Assembly: GCA_946413245.1 (NCBI GenBank)
Contig: CAMKJS010000006.1
Coordinates: 1-64,000, forward strand
Length of the DNA: 64,000 nucleotides
Source of the DNA: an uncultured Clostridia bacterium
Lineage (GTDB): Bacteria; Bacillota; Clostridia; Christensenellales; Aristaeellaceae
Direction: 5' to 3'
The notes below the pieces were generated by a model. It saw only the letters and a program-made list of their open reading frames with translations. It was not told where the DNA came from and made no database searches. Of the stretch, positions 10,073-19,586 are shown in pieces. Positions within the stretch are counted from its first letter, which is position 1. Each line of letters begins with the position of its first letter. Position numbers and translations under genes: made by a program.

Positions 10073-10110
10073 GTACAGGGCAGCCGGTTCCGGCTGCCCT
10101 GTACTTTTAT
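10073..10110 (+). terminator. Intrinsic terminator after GH130
   Basis: GTACAGGGCAGCCGG-TT-CCGGCTGCCCTGTAC, perfect 15-bp stem, then TTTTAT. Confidence 0.85.
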
Positions 10111-10240
10111 GCGGAAGACGCCTGTTGCGGCAAACCGGGCGAAGAGGGCCTGAGCGCTTTTCCGGAAGCAGGCAATAAACAAAATTATATATTGAATATT
10201 AAAACAACAGAGAAAATGTGCCGCGCAAATAACAAAATGC

Positions 10241-10269
10241 TTGCAAAAAAAGCCGGAATACGGTAAAAT
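10241..10269 (+). promoter_or_regulatory. Sigma-A-like promoter for the first ABC operon
   Basis: TTGCAA - 17 nt - TAAAAT. Confidence 0.6.
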
Positions 10270-10397
10270 GTCCCCGAGATGTGGTTTCTGGATAAAAAAG
10301 AAACCAGTTACGCTCGTGGCTTCTAATTGAATAAGCGCCCGGGGGCAGGCGGAGGCTTCCGCCTGTCAAATGATTATTTTTAAAGGAGGACTGCCCC

Positions 10398-11363
10398 GTG
10401 ACTTCCATCCCTGCCAAGCGGAAAAAGAAAGGAAACGGCAGTACAGGATCGTCGTTCGACAATCTGGAGATTTTCCTGCTCCATCTGCCTACCACGCTGT
10501 GGTACCTGATCTTCTGCTATGCCCCGATGTTCGGCGTCATCATCGCTTTCAAGAATTATAAGCCGAGGCCGGGCAAGAGCTTCCTCTGGTCGCTGCTGTA
10601 CAACAGCAAGTGGGTCGGCCTGGACAACTTCAAATTCCTGGTGCAGTCCAGCTATTTCGAGACGATGATCAAGACCACGGTGCTGTATAACATCGTGTTC
10701 ATCATCCTGGGCATTCTGATTCCGGTGACCCTGGCCATCCTGTTCAACGAGCTGTATTCGAAGAAGCTGGCCAAGACCTGCCAGACCATGATGTTCCTGC
10801 CCCACTTCCTCAGCTGGGTCGTTATCAGCTATTTCGTGTACGCCTTCCTGGCTACCGACCAGGGCCTGGTGAACAACCTGATCAAGAACACGGCGGGGAA
10901 CCATAACTGGTATCAGGACGTCAATTTCTGGATGTTCTTCATCGTTTTCCTGAACGTCTGGAAAGGCATGGGCTACAATATGGTTGTCTACATGGCCTCG
11001 ATCAGCGGCATAGACGCCGAGCTGTACGAGGCCGCCCTGATCGACGGAGCCTCCAAGTGGCAGCAGGTGAAGTTCATCACGCTGCCCCTGCTGCGGCCGG
11101 TCATTTCCATCATGTTCATCATGGCGGTAGGCAACATCTTCCGGAGCGACTTCGGCCTGTTCTACCAGGCGACCCGGAACTCCGGCGCGCTGGTCAACGT
11201 GACGCAGACGATTGACGTTTACGTCTACAAGGCGCTGCTGGAGCGCTCCAACGTGAACCTGTCCTCGGCCGCGGCCTTCATGCAGTCCGTGGTCGGCTGC
11301 TTCACCATCGTGATGGCGAACCTGATCGTCAAGAAGATCGACCCCGAATCGGGGCTGTTCTGA
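10398..11363 (+). CDS. CUT1-type sugar ABC transporter permease (LplB-like)
   Basis: AT-rich RBS AAAGGAGGA, GTG start; ELYEAALIDGASKWQQVKFITLPLLRP EAA-loop motif; multiple TM segments. Confidence 0.93.
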   Translation: MTSIPAKRKKKGNGSTGSSFDNLEIFLLHLPTTLWYLIFCYAPMFGVIIAFKNYKPRPGKSFLWSLLYNSKWVGLDNFKFLVQSSYFETMIKTTVLYNIVFIILGILIPVTLAILFNELYSKKLAKTCQTMMFLPHFLSWVVISYFVYAFLATDQGLVNNLIKNTAGNHNWYQDVNFWMFFIVFLNVWKGMGYNMVVYMASISGIDAELYEAALIDGASKWQQVKFITLPLLRPVISIMFIMAVGNIFRSDFGLFYQATRNSGALVNVTQTIDVYVYKALLERSNVNLSSAAAFMQSVVGCFTIVMANLIVKKIDPESGLF

Positions 11364-11393
11364 TCGGCGAGGGGAAGAAAGGAGCGGGTTCAC

Positions 11394-12308
11394 ATGGCAA
11401 AGAAAACAGAAGGTTTAAAATATACCCGGGTCAAACCGGTCACCAATGTATGGATCAGTGCGCTGTTCATTTTCCTGGGGCTGCTGTGTCTGATGCCGGC
11501 GCTGCTGGTGCTGGTGGTTTCGTTCTCCTCCGAGACGTCCATCCGGCTCAAGGGCTACAGCTATCTGCCCATGGCGCTGAGCCTTGACGCCTTTTCGTAT
11601 CTGGCCAGGCAGACCGGATATATCGGGCGGGCGTTCCTGAACTCCATCGGGATTACCGTCGTGGGTACCCTGTTCGGCCTGATCATGACTTCCACGATGG
11701 GCTTCGCCCTGAGCCGGCCGAATTACCGGCTGCGGTCGTTCTTTACCTGGTTCATTTTCATACCCATGCTGTTCAGCGGCGGCCTCGTGGCCAGCTATAT
11801 GATCAACGCGCAGATCCTGAAGCTGAAGGATACCTACTGGGCGCTGATCTTACCGATCTGCTGCTCGAGCTTCTACTGTATCATCATGCGGACGTTCTTC
11901 CAGACGACGGTGCCGGACGCGATCATCGAATCGGCCAAGATCGACGGCGCCCGCATGATCCGGATCTTCGTGCAGATCGTGCTGCCGATCTCCCTGCCGG
12001 CCATCGCGACCATCGGCCTGTTCCTGACCTTCGCTTACTGGAACGACTGGATGATGGCCAAGTACTACATCTCAGGCAACAGCCACGACCTTTTCCCGCT
12101 GCAGTACGTGCTGATCGCCCTGGAGGAAAATATTTCCTTCCTGACACGGAACTCGCAGAACATGACGGCGGGCACCGCCAGCAACGTTCCTTCCGAAACC
12201 GTCCGGATGGCGATGGTGGTGATTTCTGTGGTGCCGATCGCCTGCTCCTATCCGTTCTTCCAGAAATATTTCGTGTCAGGCCTTACGATCGGTGCTGTCA
12301 AGGGATAA
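11394..12308 (+). CDS. CUT1-type sugar ABC transporter permease (LplC-like)
   Basis: VPDAIIESAKIDGARMIRIFVQIVLPISLPAIATIGLF EAA loop; C-terminal FQKYFVSGLTIGAVKG. Confidence 0.93.
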   Translation: MAKKTEGLKYTRVKPVTNVWISALFIFLGLLCLMPALLVLVVSFSSETSIRLKGYSYLPMALSLDAFSYLARQTGYIGRAFLNSIGITVVGTLFGLIMTSTMGFALSRPNYRLRSFFTWFIFIPMLFSGGLVASYMINAQILKLKDTYWALILPICCSSFYCIIMRTFFQTTVPDAIIESAKIDGARMIRIFVQIVLPISLPAIATIGLFLTFAYWNDWMMAKYYISGNSHDLFPLQYVLIALEENISFLTRNSQNMTAGTASNVPSETVRMAMVVISVVPIACSYPFFQKYFVSGLTIGAVKG

Positions 12309-12380
12309 GATTTTCTCGGCTTACGATGCGAAAAAGGCTGAAACGTCCGGCTTTACCGTCGGCGGCATGAAAGACTGAGC

Positions 12381-12409
12381 TTGACAGATTCCGATATTTG
12401 GAGTAGGAT
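12381..12409 (+). promoter_or_regulatory. Candidate internal promoter for the solute-binding protein gene
   Basis: Consensus TTGACA - 17 nt - TAGGAT in the 191-bp gap between permease and SBP. Confidence 0.55.
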
Positions 12410-12499
12410 AGATTCAGCCGGAAAGATCATAGCAGGTTACAGCAGCGTGTTACGCTGTTCGGTACATATTCCATATTTTTCAAAGGAGGGTTTTCCATT

Positions 12500-14005
12500 A
12501 TGAAGAAACTGGTATCCATTCTGCTGACCCTGATGCTCGTCTTCGGGCTGTGCTCGTTCGCTTCCGCGGATGACTACGTGAAGCTGACCTGGGTCAACGG
12601 CAACAGCCCGGCCCCCATCGACAACGACATGGTTCTGGAAGAGCTCAACAAGATCACCCGCGAAAAGCTGGGCTGCGAAGTCGAGATCATCTACATGTCC
12701 TCCGATGAGGTGACGACCTCCATCCAGGCCGGTGAAGTGTACGACATGTACTTCACCTGCTCCTGGTACAACAACTTCAACGTGAACGTCTCCAACGGCA
12801 TCTTCGCCAACCTGTGGGGCAAGATCCAGGAGGTCACTCCGGACCTGTGGGCCACCATGCCCGAGAACATCTGGAACCTGGCCCGCTCCACCGACGGCGG
12901 CCTCTACGCCATCCCGGTGAAGAAGGACTACGCTCCCATGAACTTCATCGTGTACGACGCGCAGATCGCGAAGGACGCCGGCATCGAAGTTCCGGAAGCT
13001 ATCGATTCCTGGGACGAGCTGACCCCCTATCTGCAGGCGGTGAAAGCGGCCATGGACGCGAACCCCGAACTGGGGCAGTATCCCGTGAACGTCGGCGGAT
13101 CTCCCGCCGGCATGGACTCCTCCTTCGACTTCATCGACCGTACTCCCCTGATCGGCGTGAACTTCGGCACCACCGAGGTCGTCAACGTGTTCCAGCATGA
13201 GCCCTTCGTGGAACGCTGCCGCACCATGAAGAAGTGGCGCGACATGGGCCTGGTCAATCCGGACGCCGCCACGCTGACCGAAGACGCCATCAGCGGCAAG
13301 CTGCACCAGATCGGCTTCGTGCAGGCCTGGAACGATTATGACTACACTCCCAGCCGTGGATTCTGGGTTGAGATGACCAAGTATTCCGGACCCTTCGTCA
13401 ACACCGACGGCGTGCAGGGCGCCATGACCGGCCTGTCCGTCACCCTGGAGGACAATCCCGAGCGGTTCGACCTGGTTCTGAAGTATCAGGAGCTGGTCAA
13501 CACCAATAAGGAATACCGCGACATCCTGGCCTACGGCGTGCCCGGAGTGCACTTCAACTACCGTGACGTGACCGACGACGCCGGCAACGTGCTGGGCCAG
13601 TGCGTGGTGCGGACCGAACTCGGCTCCTCCAACTACAGCCCCTGGAGATTCTCTCAGGGCAACTACGCCATCAACTCCGTTGAAGGCAGCGAGCAGACCC
13701 TGGACGGCACCTATCCGAAGCCCGTTCTGGATCAGTGGGACAAGTACTTCGCCGAGTGCGAAACCGCTCCCGAATCCAAGATCTCCGGCTTCACCTTCAA
13801 CTCCATCGAGCCCATCGACTTCACCTCTCAGTATGCTGAAATCAGTGCCATCAAGGATGAGTATCTGAACAACATCAAGTGCGGTTCTGTGGAAGACACC
13901 GACGCCGCGATCGCTGAGATGGTTGCCAAGATGGAAGCTGCCGGCCTGAACGACATCATCGCCGAAGCGCAGCGCCAGCTGGATGAGTTCCTGGCGAACA
14001 AGTAA
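12500..14005 (+). CDS. Extracellular solute-binding protein (CUT1 family)
   Basis: Signal peptide MKKLVSILLTLMLVFGLCSFASA|DD; type-2 SBP-like sequence; follows two permeases. Confidence 0.9.
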   Translation: MKKLVSILLTLMLVFGLCSFASADDYVKLTWVNGNSPAPIDNDMVLEELNKITREKLGCEVEIIYMSSDEVTTSIQAGEVYDMYFTCSWYNNFNVNVSNGIFANLWGKIQEVTPDLWATMPENIWNLARSTDGGLYAIPVKKDYAPMNFIVYDAQIAKDAGIEVPEAIDSWDELTPYLQAVKAAMDANPELGQYPVNVGGSPAGMDSSFDFIDRTPLIGVNFGTTEVVNVFQHEPFVERCRTMKKWRDMGLVNPDAATLTEDAISGKLHQIGFVQAWNDYDYTPSRGFWVEMTKYSGPFVNTDGVQGAMTGLSVTLEDNPERFDLVLKYQELVNTNKEYRDILAYGVPGVHFNYRDVTDDAGNVLGQCVVRTELGSSNYSPWRFSQGNYAINSVEGSEQTLDGTYPKPVLDQWDKYFAECETAPESKISGFTFNSIEPIDFTSQYAEISAIKDEYLNNIKCGSVEDTDAAIAEMVAKMEAAGLNDIIAEAQRQLDEFLANK

Positions 14006-14041
14006 TTCCATACCCGATATTCCCTGACAGGGGATAAGCAG

Positions 14042-14073
14042 CGGCCGGTCTCTTCGGAGACCGGCCGTTTTTT
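14042..14073 (+). terminator. Intrinsic terminator after SBP
   Basis: CGGCCGGTCTC-TTC-GGAGACCGGCCG... followed by TTTTTT. Confidence 0.85.
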
Positions 14074-14151
14074 GCGTGCAGGATTCTTTATGCGGTGAGA
14101 ATTTTTGATCAGCTATGGAAAAACCACCATGGCTGAATGGGAATAATCACT

Positions 14152-15129
14152 TTATCTCTTATTCTGCAGAAGCTCCAGTTCCCCGTACAGCCGGGCAGGT
14201 TCGCTGCCGGCATAGGCTGCGACGGAACCGGGCCGGGCCAGTATGCCGGGATACTCATAGCACAGGATCTTTTCCACCCAGGGAGCAACCGACCGGATCT
14301 GCTTCTCGATGCGGCTGATGCCGGACGGAATGAGGGCGCTGTGATAAACCTGCCCCTCAAAATCAAAGAGCTCGATATCCGCCCAGAGCCTGCTGCGGTC
14401 CGCCCGGTCGTGGGCTTCGCGAAGCCGCCGGTAATACTCCCCGGTCTGCTCCGGGGAGGATTTCTGCACGCCCACCTCATCCTGATAGGCGATGTAATCG
14501 CAGTCCAGCCGGCGCAGCTGATCCACGAAAACATCGTCCGTCCGGATCTTGTTGGTACCGTACGGCGCGATCAGAATCTTCCGGCGGCTGTCCATGGCCC
14601 GGAGCTCTTTCGCGTAACGGTTGACGTAGTCGATGAACAGCTCCTTGAAATACGGCCCGGCCTCCGTTTCATCCGGCAGATACCAGCCCTCGAAGCAGCG
14701 GAAATCCCGGTAGCGGTCATACAGGATCCGCGCCGCGCGGAAAGCGCGGGCATCCACCTCCGGACTGGTCATGTTGCCTTCCGGATCCGTCCACAGCCCG
14801 TAGAATCCCAGGCCGATGAACAGATGCATGCCCTGTTTCTCCATCTCCTCCATGACGGCGTCCAGCGCGTCCGGGCAGCCGGTATCCGCGGGCTGCGGGA
14901 ACAGATCCACCGGCGCGTAGCTTTCCTGCTCGTCCTCCGTGACGAGGGCTGTGCAGGTCAGCACCGCCGTATCCATTCCAAGGCTGTGCATGTCCCGGAC
15001 CATGGTCTGCCACTGCTCCCGGGTAAACCGGCGAAGCTCCGGATTATAGTGGACTCCTTCCCATGTACTGTGATGCCTGAATTCAAACCAGGCGCCTGTA
15101 ATTGGTTTCAGCAACGAATTCGCCTCCAT
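14152..15129 (-). CDS. DUF4434-like protein (TIM-barrel, putative carbohydrate-active)
   Basis: ITGAWFEF..., REQWQTMVRDMHSLGMDTAVL, GWYLPDETEAGPYF motifs recalled for DUF4434. Confidence 0.7.
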   Translation of the reverse strand: MEANSLLKPITGAWFEFRHHSTWEGVHYNPELRRFTREQWQTMVRDMHSLGMDTAVLTCTALVTEDEQESYAPVDLFPQPADTGCPDALDAVMEEMEKQGMHLFIGLGFYGLWTDPEGNMTSPEVDARAFRAARILYDRYRDFRCFEGWYLPDETEAGPYFKELFIDYVNRYAKELRAMDSRRKILIAPYGTNKIRTDDVFVDQLRRLDCDYIAYQDEVGVQKSSPEQTGEYYRRLREAHDRADRSRLWADIELFDFEGQVYHSALIPSGISRIEKQIRSVAPWVEKILCYEYPGILARPGSVAAYAGSEPARLYGELELLQNKR

Positions 15130-15444
15130 GTTCTTTCATATAAACGCTTTTCCGCCCGGACAGGCCGGAACCGGTTTTGATTATTGTACCACAAGGACCC
15201 CAAAAGGCAAAGATACCGGAAGAACCGGACGTAAAAACATTCCGCGTAAAAACACCCGCACAGTTTACAATGCGCGGGTGCTATACTGTGCACAGCAGGA
15301 ATCCGGATGCCGTGTCCGGATGAAGCGATTACGTTCCGCCGGCCCGGAAGGCGAAAGAAAAGACTTGCAAAACCGGGCTGCAGAATGTAAAATGTTGTTA
15401 ACCCAAAAGGAAACAGGAATATGAAAGCGAGGAGAATTTCTGCG

Positions 15445-18234
15445 ATGAAAAAAACGATTGGGATGCTACTCTGCCTGGTGTTGGCGGTGATCTGCGTGTT
15501 CGCCCTTGCGGACGCGGCGATCGACGACAAAAACTTCCCGGACGAAAACTTCCGGGAATATGTAAAACAGTTTGACACGGACGAGGACGGGAACCTGAGT
15601 GAAGCCGAGCTGGCCGCGGTCACTGTGATGGAAGCGTCTGAAAAAGAGATTGCCGATATGACGGGACTTGAACATTTCACGTCGCTGACCGAGCTCTACT
15701 GCAGTGTGAACCAGCTGACGAGTCTGAATGTGACCGCGAACGCGGCGCTGAAAATCATCGGCTGCCATCGCAACGCGCTGACCAGTCTGGATCTGAACAA
15801 AAACCTGGCGCTGGAAGAGCTGATCTGCGATTACAACCAGCTGACAGCGCTGGATTTGAGCTGGAATACGGAACTGTTCCATCTCTCCTGCACCAACAAT
15901 CAGCTGGCGAAGCTGGACGTGAGCGGGAACACGGCGCTGAAAAAGCTCTACTGCTATGCCAACGGGCTGAAGATCGGGGATGTAACCCTGAACCGGATTC
16001 TGAGCGATCTGCTGTACGGCAGCGAGCCTGAAGAAAAAGAAGATCATCTGCTGTGGAAAAAAGACGAGGATACCCTGCTGGGCGCGGACAAGGACTTTGT
16101 TCCGGAAGGCGTGGCGATTGTGGAACAGAATTTCCCGGACGGAAATTTCCGGGCGTGCGTGTCTGAATTTGATCAGGACAAAAACGGTTTCCTGAACAGT
16201 GACGAGATCGCCGCGGTTACGGTGATCGAAGTGTCCGAAAAGGAAATTTCCGATCTGAAGGGCATTGAACATTTCACGGCGCTGACCGAGCTCTACTGTT
16301 CCCGCAATTTGCTGACCAGTCTGGATGTGAGCGCGAACAAGGCCCTGAAAATGCTGTCCTGCCACAGTAATGAACTGACGGCGCTGGATGTAAATGAGAA
16401 CACAGCGCTGGAGGAACTGATCTGCGACCACAATCAGCTGACTGTTCTGGACGGTATCGCGAATGCACCGCTGACTCACCTTTCCTGCACCCATAACAAG
16501 CTGACGAGTCTGGCTGTGTTTGAGATTGCGCAGCTGAAGAAGCTCTATTGCTACGCGAACGAACTGACGAATGAGAATATAAAGCTGAATCAAACGCTGC
16601 GTGATCTGGTGGAAGGCAGCGAACCGACCGAGAAGGAAGACCATCTCCTGTGGGCAATTGACGAGGACGGCGACGGAGAAAACGAGATCCTGTTTGCGGT
16701 GGATAAGTCCTATATTCCGGAAGGCGTCGCGATCAACGAACGGAATTTCCCGGACGGAAACTTCCGGACGTTTGTGGCACAGTTCGACACGGACGAAAAC
16801 GGCTACCTGAACAACGACGAGATTGCCGCGGTCACGGTGATCGAAGTGTCCGAAAAGGATATTTCGGATCTGAAGGGCATTGAGCATTTCACGGCGCTGA
16901 CTGAGCTCTACTTCGGCCGCAACCAGGTGACCGGCGTGGATCTGAGCGCGAACACGGCGCTGAAGATGCTGTCCTGCCACAGCAATGAACTGACGGCGCT
17001 GGACGTGAGCGCGAACACGGCGCTGGAGGAACTGATCTGCGACCATAACCGGCTGACGGACCTGGACGTGAGCAACAATAAGGCGCTGTTCCACCTCTCC
17101 TGCACCAACAATCAGCTGACGGGCCTGGATGTGACGAAGAGCACGAAGCTGAAGAAGCTTTACACCGCGGAGAATCCGCTGAAGACCCTGGATGTAAGCA
17201 AGAACAAGGCGCTGGAGGTGCTGGATTGCAGCGCCAACGAGCTGGATAAACTGACCGTCACGGCCAATACGAAACTGAAGGAGCTGTACTGCTCCCGCAA
17301 CAACCTCACCTATCTGAACGTGACGAAAAATACCAAGCTGATCATGCTGTCCTGCTGGCAGAATCAGTTGACAGGCCTGAACGTGGACAAGAATACTGCG
17401 CTGCAGGAACTGATCTGCGACAACAATCAGCTGCCGAGCCTGAAAACAGGTAAAAACAAGGCGCTGACCCATCTGTCCTGCTCCGGCAACAAGCTGAAGA
17501 GTCTGGATGTGAGCAAAAACCAGAAACTGGCGAAGCTCCAATGCTATGACAATGAGCTGAAAAAGCTGGACGTGTCGAAAACCCCGATTCTGAACGAGCT
17601 GGTGAAGTACAACGAGCCGGTCAAGGGAAAGGATCCTGCGGACAAAGAATATCTTGCGTGGAGAATCGGCGAGAACGAGAAGATCCTTTCCGTGGACCGT
17701 GACGTCAAGGTTGTCACAGACGCGGTTGCGCTCAGCAAAGTCACCGTCGCGGCGATCAAGGATCAGGCCTATACCGGCAAGGCCATCAAACCGACGGTAA
17801 CCGTGAAGTACGACGGAAAGAAGCTGTCTCAGGGGAAGGACTATACCGTTTCCTGGAAGAACAACAAGAAGATCGGCAAGGCGACGATCACCCTCACGGG
17901 CAAAGGCGACTATACCGGAACCAAAGAAGTAACCTTCAACATCGTTCCAAAGGGTGTGAAGCTCTCCTCCCTGACGGCCGGAAAGAAACAGCTGACGGTT
18001 AAGTGGAAGAAGGGCAGCAACATTACCGGATACGAGATCGAGTACAGCACGGACAAGAAGTTCAAGAAGGACGTCAACAAATTGACCATTTCCAAGGCGG
18101 GGACGACCCAGACGGTACTCAAAAAGCTGACGGCGAAGAAGACCTACTACGTCCGGATCCGGACCTATAAGACAGTAGGCGGCGTGAAGTTCTGGTCCGC
18201 CTGGTCCTCTGTGATGAACAAGAAAATCAAGTAA
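15445..18234 (+). CDS. Secreted leucine-rich-repeat protein with three EF-hand/LRR modules and C-terminal FN3-like domain
   Basis: Signal peptide MKKTIGMLLCLVLAVICVFALA; repeats LTELYCSxNxLTxLDVSxNxALKxLxCxxNxLT; EF loops DTDEDGNLSEAE, DQDKNGFLNSDE, DTDENGYLNNDE; C-terminal KGVKLSSLTAGKKQLTVKWKKGSNITGYEIEYST. ORF also open from 15421. Confidence 0.85.
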   Translation: MKKTIGMLLCLVLAVICVFALADAAIDDKNFPDENFREYVKQFDTDEDGNLSEAELAAVTVMEASEKEIADMTGLEHFTSLTELYCSVNQLTSLNVTANAALKIIGCHRNALTSLDLNKNLALEELICDYNQLTALDLSWNTELFHLSCTNNQLAKLDVSGNTALKKLYCYANGLKIGDVTLNRILSDLLYGSEPEEKEDHLLWKKDEDTLLGADKDFVPEGVAIVEQNFPDGNFRACVSEFDQDKNGFLNSDEIAAVTVIEVSEKEISDLKGIEHFTALTELYCSRNLLTSLDVSANKALKMLSCHSNELTALDVNENTALEELICDHNQLTVLDGIANAPLTHLSCTHNKLTSLAVFEIAQLKKLYCYANELTNENIKLNQTLRDLVEGSEPTEKEDHLLWAIDEDGDGENEILFAVDKSYIPEGVAINERNFPDGNFRTFVAQFDTDENGYLNNDEIAAVTVIEVSEKDISDLKGIEHFTALTELYFGRNQVTGVDLSANTALKMLSCHSNELTALDVSANTALEELICDHNRLTDLDVSNNKALFHLSCTNNQLTGLDVTKSTKLKKLYTAENPLKTLDVSKNKALEVLDCSANELDKLTVTANTKLKELYCSRNNLTYLNVTKNTKLIMLSCWQNQLTGLNVDKNTALQELICDNNQLPSLKTGKNKALTHLSCSGNKLKSLDVSKNQKLAKLQCYDNELKKLDVSKTPILNELVKYNEPVKGKDPADKEYLAWRIGENEKILSVDRDVKVVTDAVALSKVTVAAIKDQAYTGKAIKPTVTVKYDGKKLSQGKDYTVSWKNNKKIGKATITLTGKGDYTGTKEVTFNIVPKGVKLSSLTAGKKQLTVKWKKGSNITGYEIEYSTDKKFKKDVNKLTISKAGTTQTVLKKLTAKKTYYVRIRTYKTVGGVKFWSAWSSVMNKKIK

Positions 18235-18255
18235 TAATCAGAACAGTAGGTAAAA

Positions 18256-18297
18256 CAGCAGCGCCTGTCTCCCGCGGGAAACAGGCGCTGTTGTTTT
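18256..18297. terminator. Intrinsic terminator between convergent LRR gene and ceramidase-like gene
   Basis: CAGCGCCTGT-loop-ACAGGCGCTG then TTGTTTTA. Confidence 0.8.
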
Positions 18298-18305
18298 ATA
18301 TCTCT

Positions 18306-19520
18306 TTACCCGATGAAGCCTTCCGCCAGCTGCCGGGCCAGGCGCTCCGCCTCGCCGGGGACGGGAGGCAGGCGGCGGTAGAGGAACATACTTTCCTTTG
18401 CCGCGTAGGAATCCCGCAGGAAATCATCCCGGGTGGGAAGGTATCCGCGCAGCTGTTCAGCGCAGCCCAGCACCATCGCGTCCGGACAGCCGGCGAGGCT
18501 CCGGAAATCCATCCCGATGCCGGTGTATCCCTCAAAGGGCAGCGCCAGCACAGGAACGCCTCCCAGGACAAAATATGCCGCGTCCCCCGGCTCCTCCGAG
18601 ACGAGGGAGTCAAACTGGCCCAGCAGCTCTTCCTCCCAGGCCAGCGCGCAGCGCGCGGCGGGAGCCTCCGGGCCGCCCGCTTTCCGGACTGACCGAGCCG
18701 CGGCTTCCCGAATGTCTTCGCGGGTGAAGGGAACAAGGCGGAGAGTGAAGGGCAGCCGCCCTCCCGACAGAGTCAGGGGAAGCTCCTGAAGGCCAGCGCG
18801 CAGCGTCTCAAACAGCTTCTGCCCGTATTCCGCCATCCGCTCCGGAGACGGATGCCACGGATCGATATCGCCGCAGAGGCCGTTCAGATAGACGGACAGT
18901 ATGCCCGCTTCCGCGCAGCGGCGGTGCAGTTCTCCGGAGAAATCGGCGCTGACGCAGGATACGCATCGGAGAAACACCCCGTGACAGGCGGCGTTTGCCA
19001 GCAGGATCGGAGCTTTCCCGGGACGCTCCAGCAGGAACCCCCGGGCTTCCCGGTCCACAGGCCCGTCCGGGGCGGCCCGGTTATAGATGTAATCTCCGGG
19101 CACAGGCCCGCGGGTATACAGCAGCCGCGCGACCTCCGACAGATCCGCCGCCGCGCTTTCCAGCGCGGGGCGGATTTTTTCCGCGAGGCCGGCGACATAA
19201 GCGTCGTCCACTTCCCCGCAGCCATTATGATACTTCACGGCGGGACCGGTGTGCGTGTGGATGCTGACGATCATGACCCGCTCCCGCGGGATCCCCAGGG
19301 AGCCGGCGTATGAAATGACCGCGTCCGCCACCTCCTGGCTGAGGCCCAGTACGTCGCAGCTGACGATCAGCTGCCGCTGCTTTCCGCTTTCCAGTATGAC
19401 GGCCCGGGCATAGAGCGGATCCCGGACGGAATCGCATTTTCTCTGAAGATAATATCCATAGCCGGCCAGTTCAACCCCCATGGGCGGGGTGATTTCAGCC
19501 AATCCAAAACCTGCGCGCAT
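18306..19520 (-). CDS. Neutral/alkaline non-lysosomal ceramidase-like protein, no signal peptide
   Basis: MRAGFGLAEITPPMGVELAGYG; IVSIHTHTGPAVKY; LNGLCGDIDPWH motifs. Confidence 0.75.
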   Translation of the reverse strand: MRAGFGLAEITPPMGVELAGYGYYLQRKCDSVRDPLYARAVILESGKQRQLIVSCDVLGLSQEVADAVISYAGSLGIPRERVMIVSIHTHTGPAVKYHNGCGEVDDAYVAGLAEKIRPALESAAADLSEVARLLYTRGPVPGDYIYNRAAPDGPVDREARGFLLERPGKAPILLANAACHGVFLRCVSCVSADFSGELHRRCAEAGILSVYLNGLCGDIDPWHPSPERMAEYGQKLFETLRAGLQELPLTLSGGRLPFTLRLVPFTREDIREAAARSVRKAGGPEAPAARCALAWEEELLGQFDSLVSEEPGDAAYFVLGGVPVLALPFEGYTGIGMDFRSLAGCPDAMVLGCAEQLRGYLPTRDDFLRDSYAAKESMFLYRRLPPVPGEAERLARQLAEGFIG

Positions 19521-19586
19521 TGTTCTTCTCCTTTGGATCCGGTTTTCAGATCCGTTGTGTCTGTCATGGGGAACAGGCGGCTGCTT

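Noticed and set aside
15514-17100. Tandem repeats in the LRR gene as an assembly artefact
   Set aside because: Modules have diverged at nucleotide and protein level (different residues and lengths), so they are genuine domain duplication.
18306-19520. Host sphingolipid degradation by a secreted ceramidase
   Set aside because: No signal peptide is visible and the context is HexNAc metabolism; kept only as a ceramidase-fold protein.
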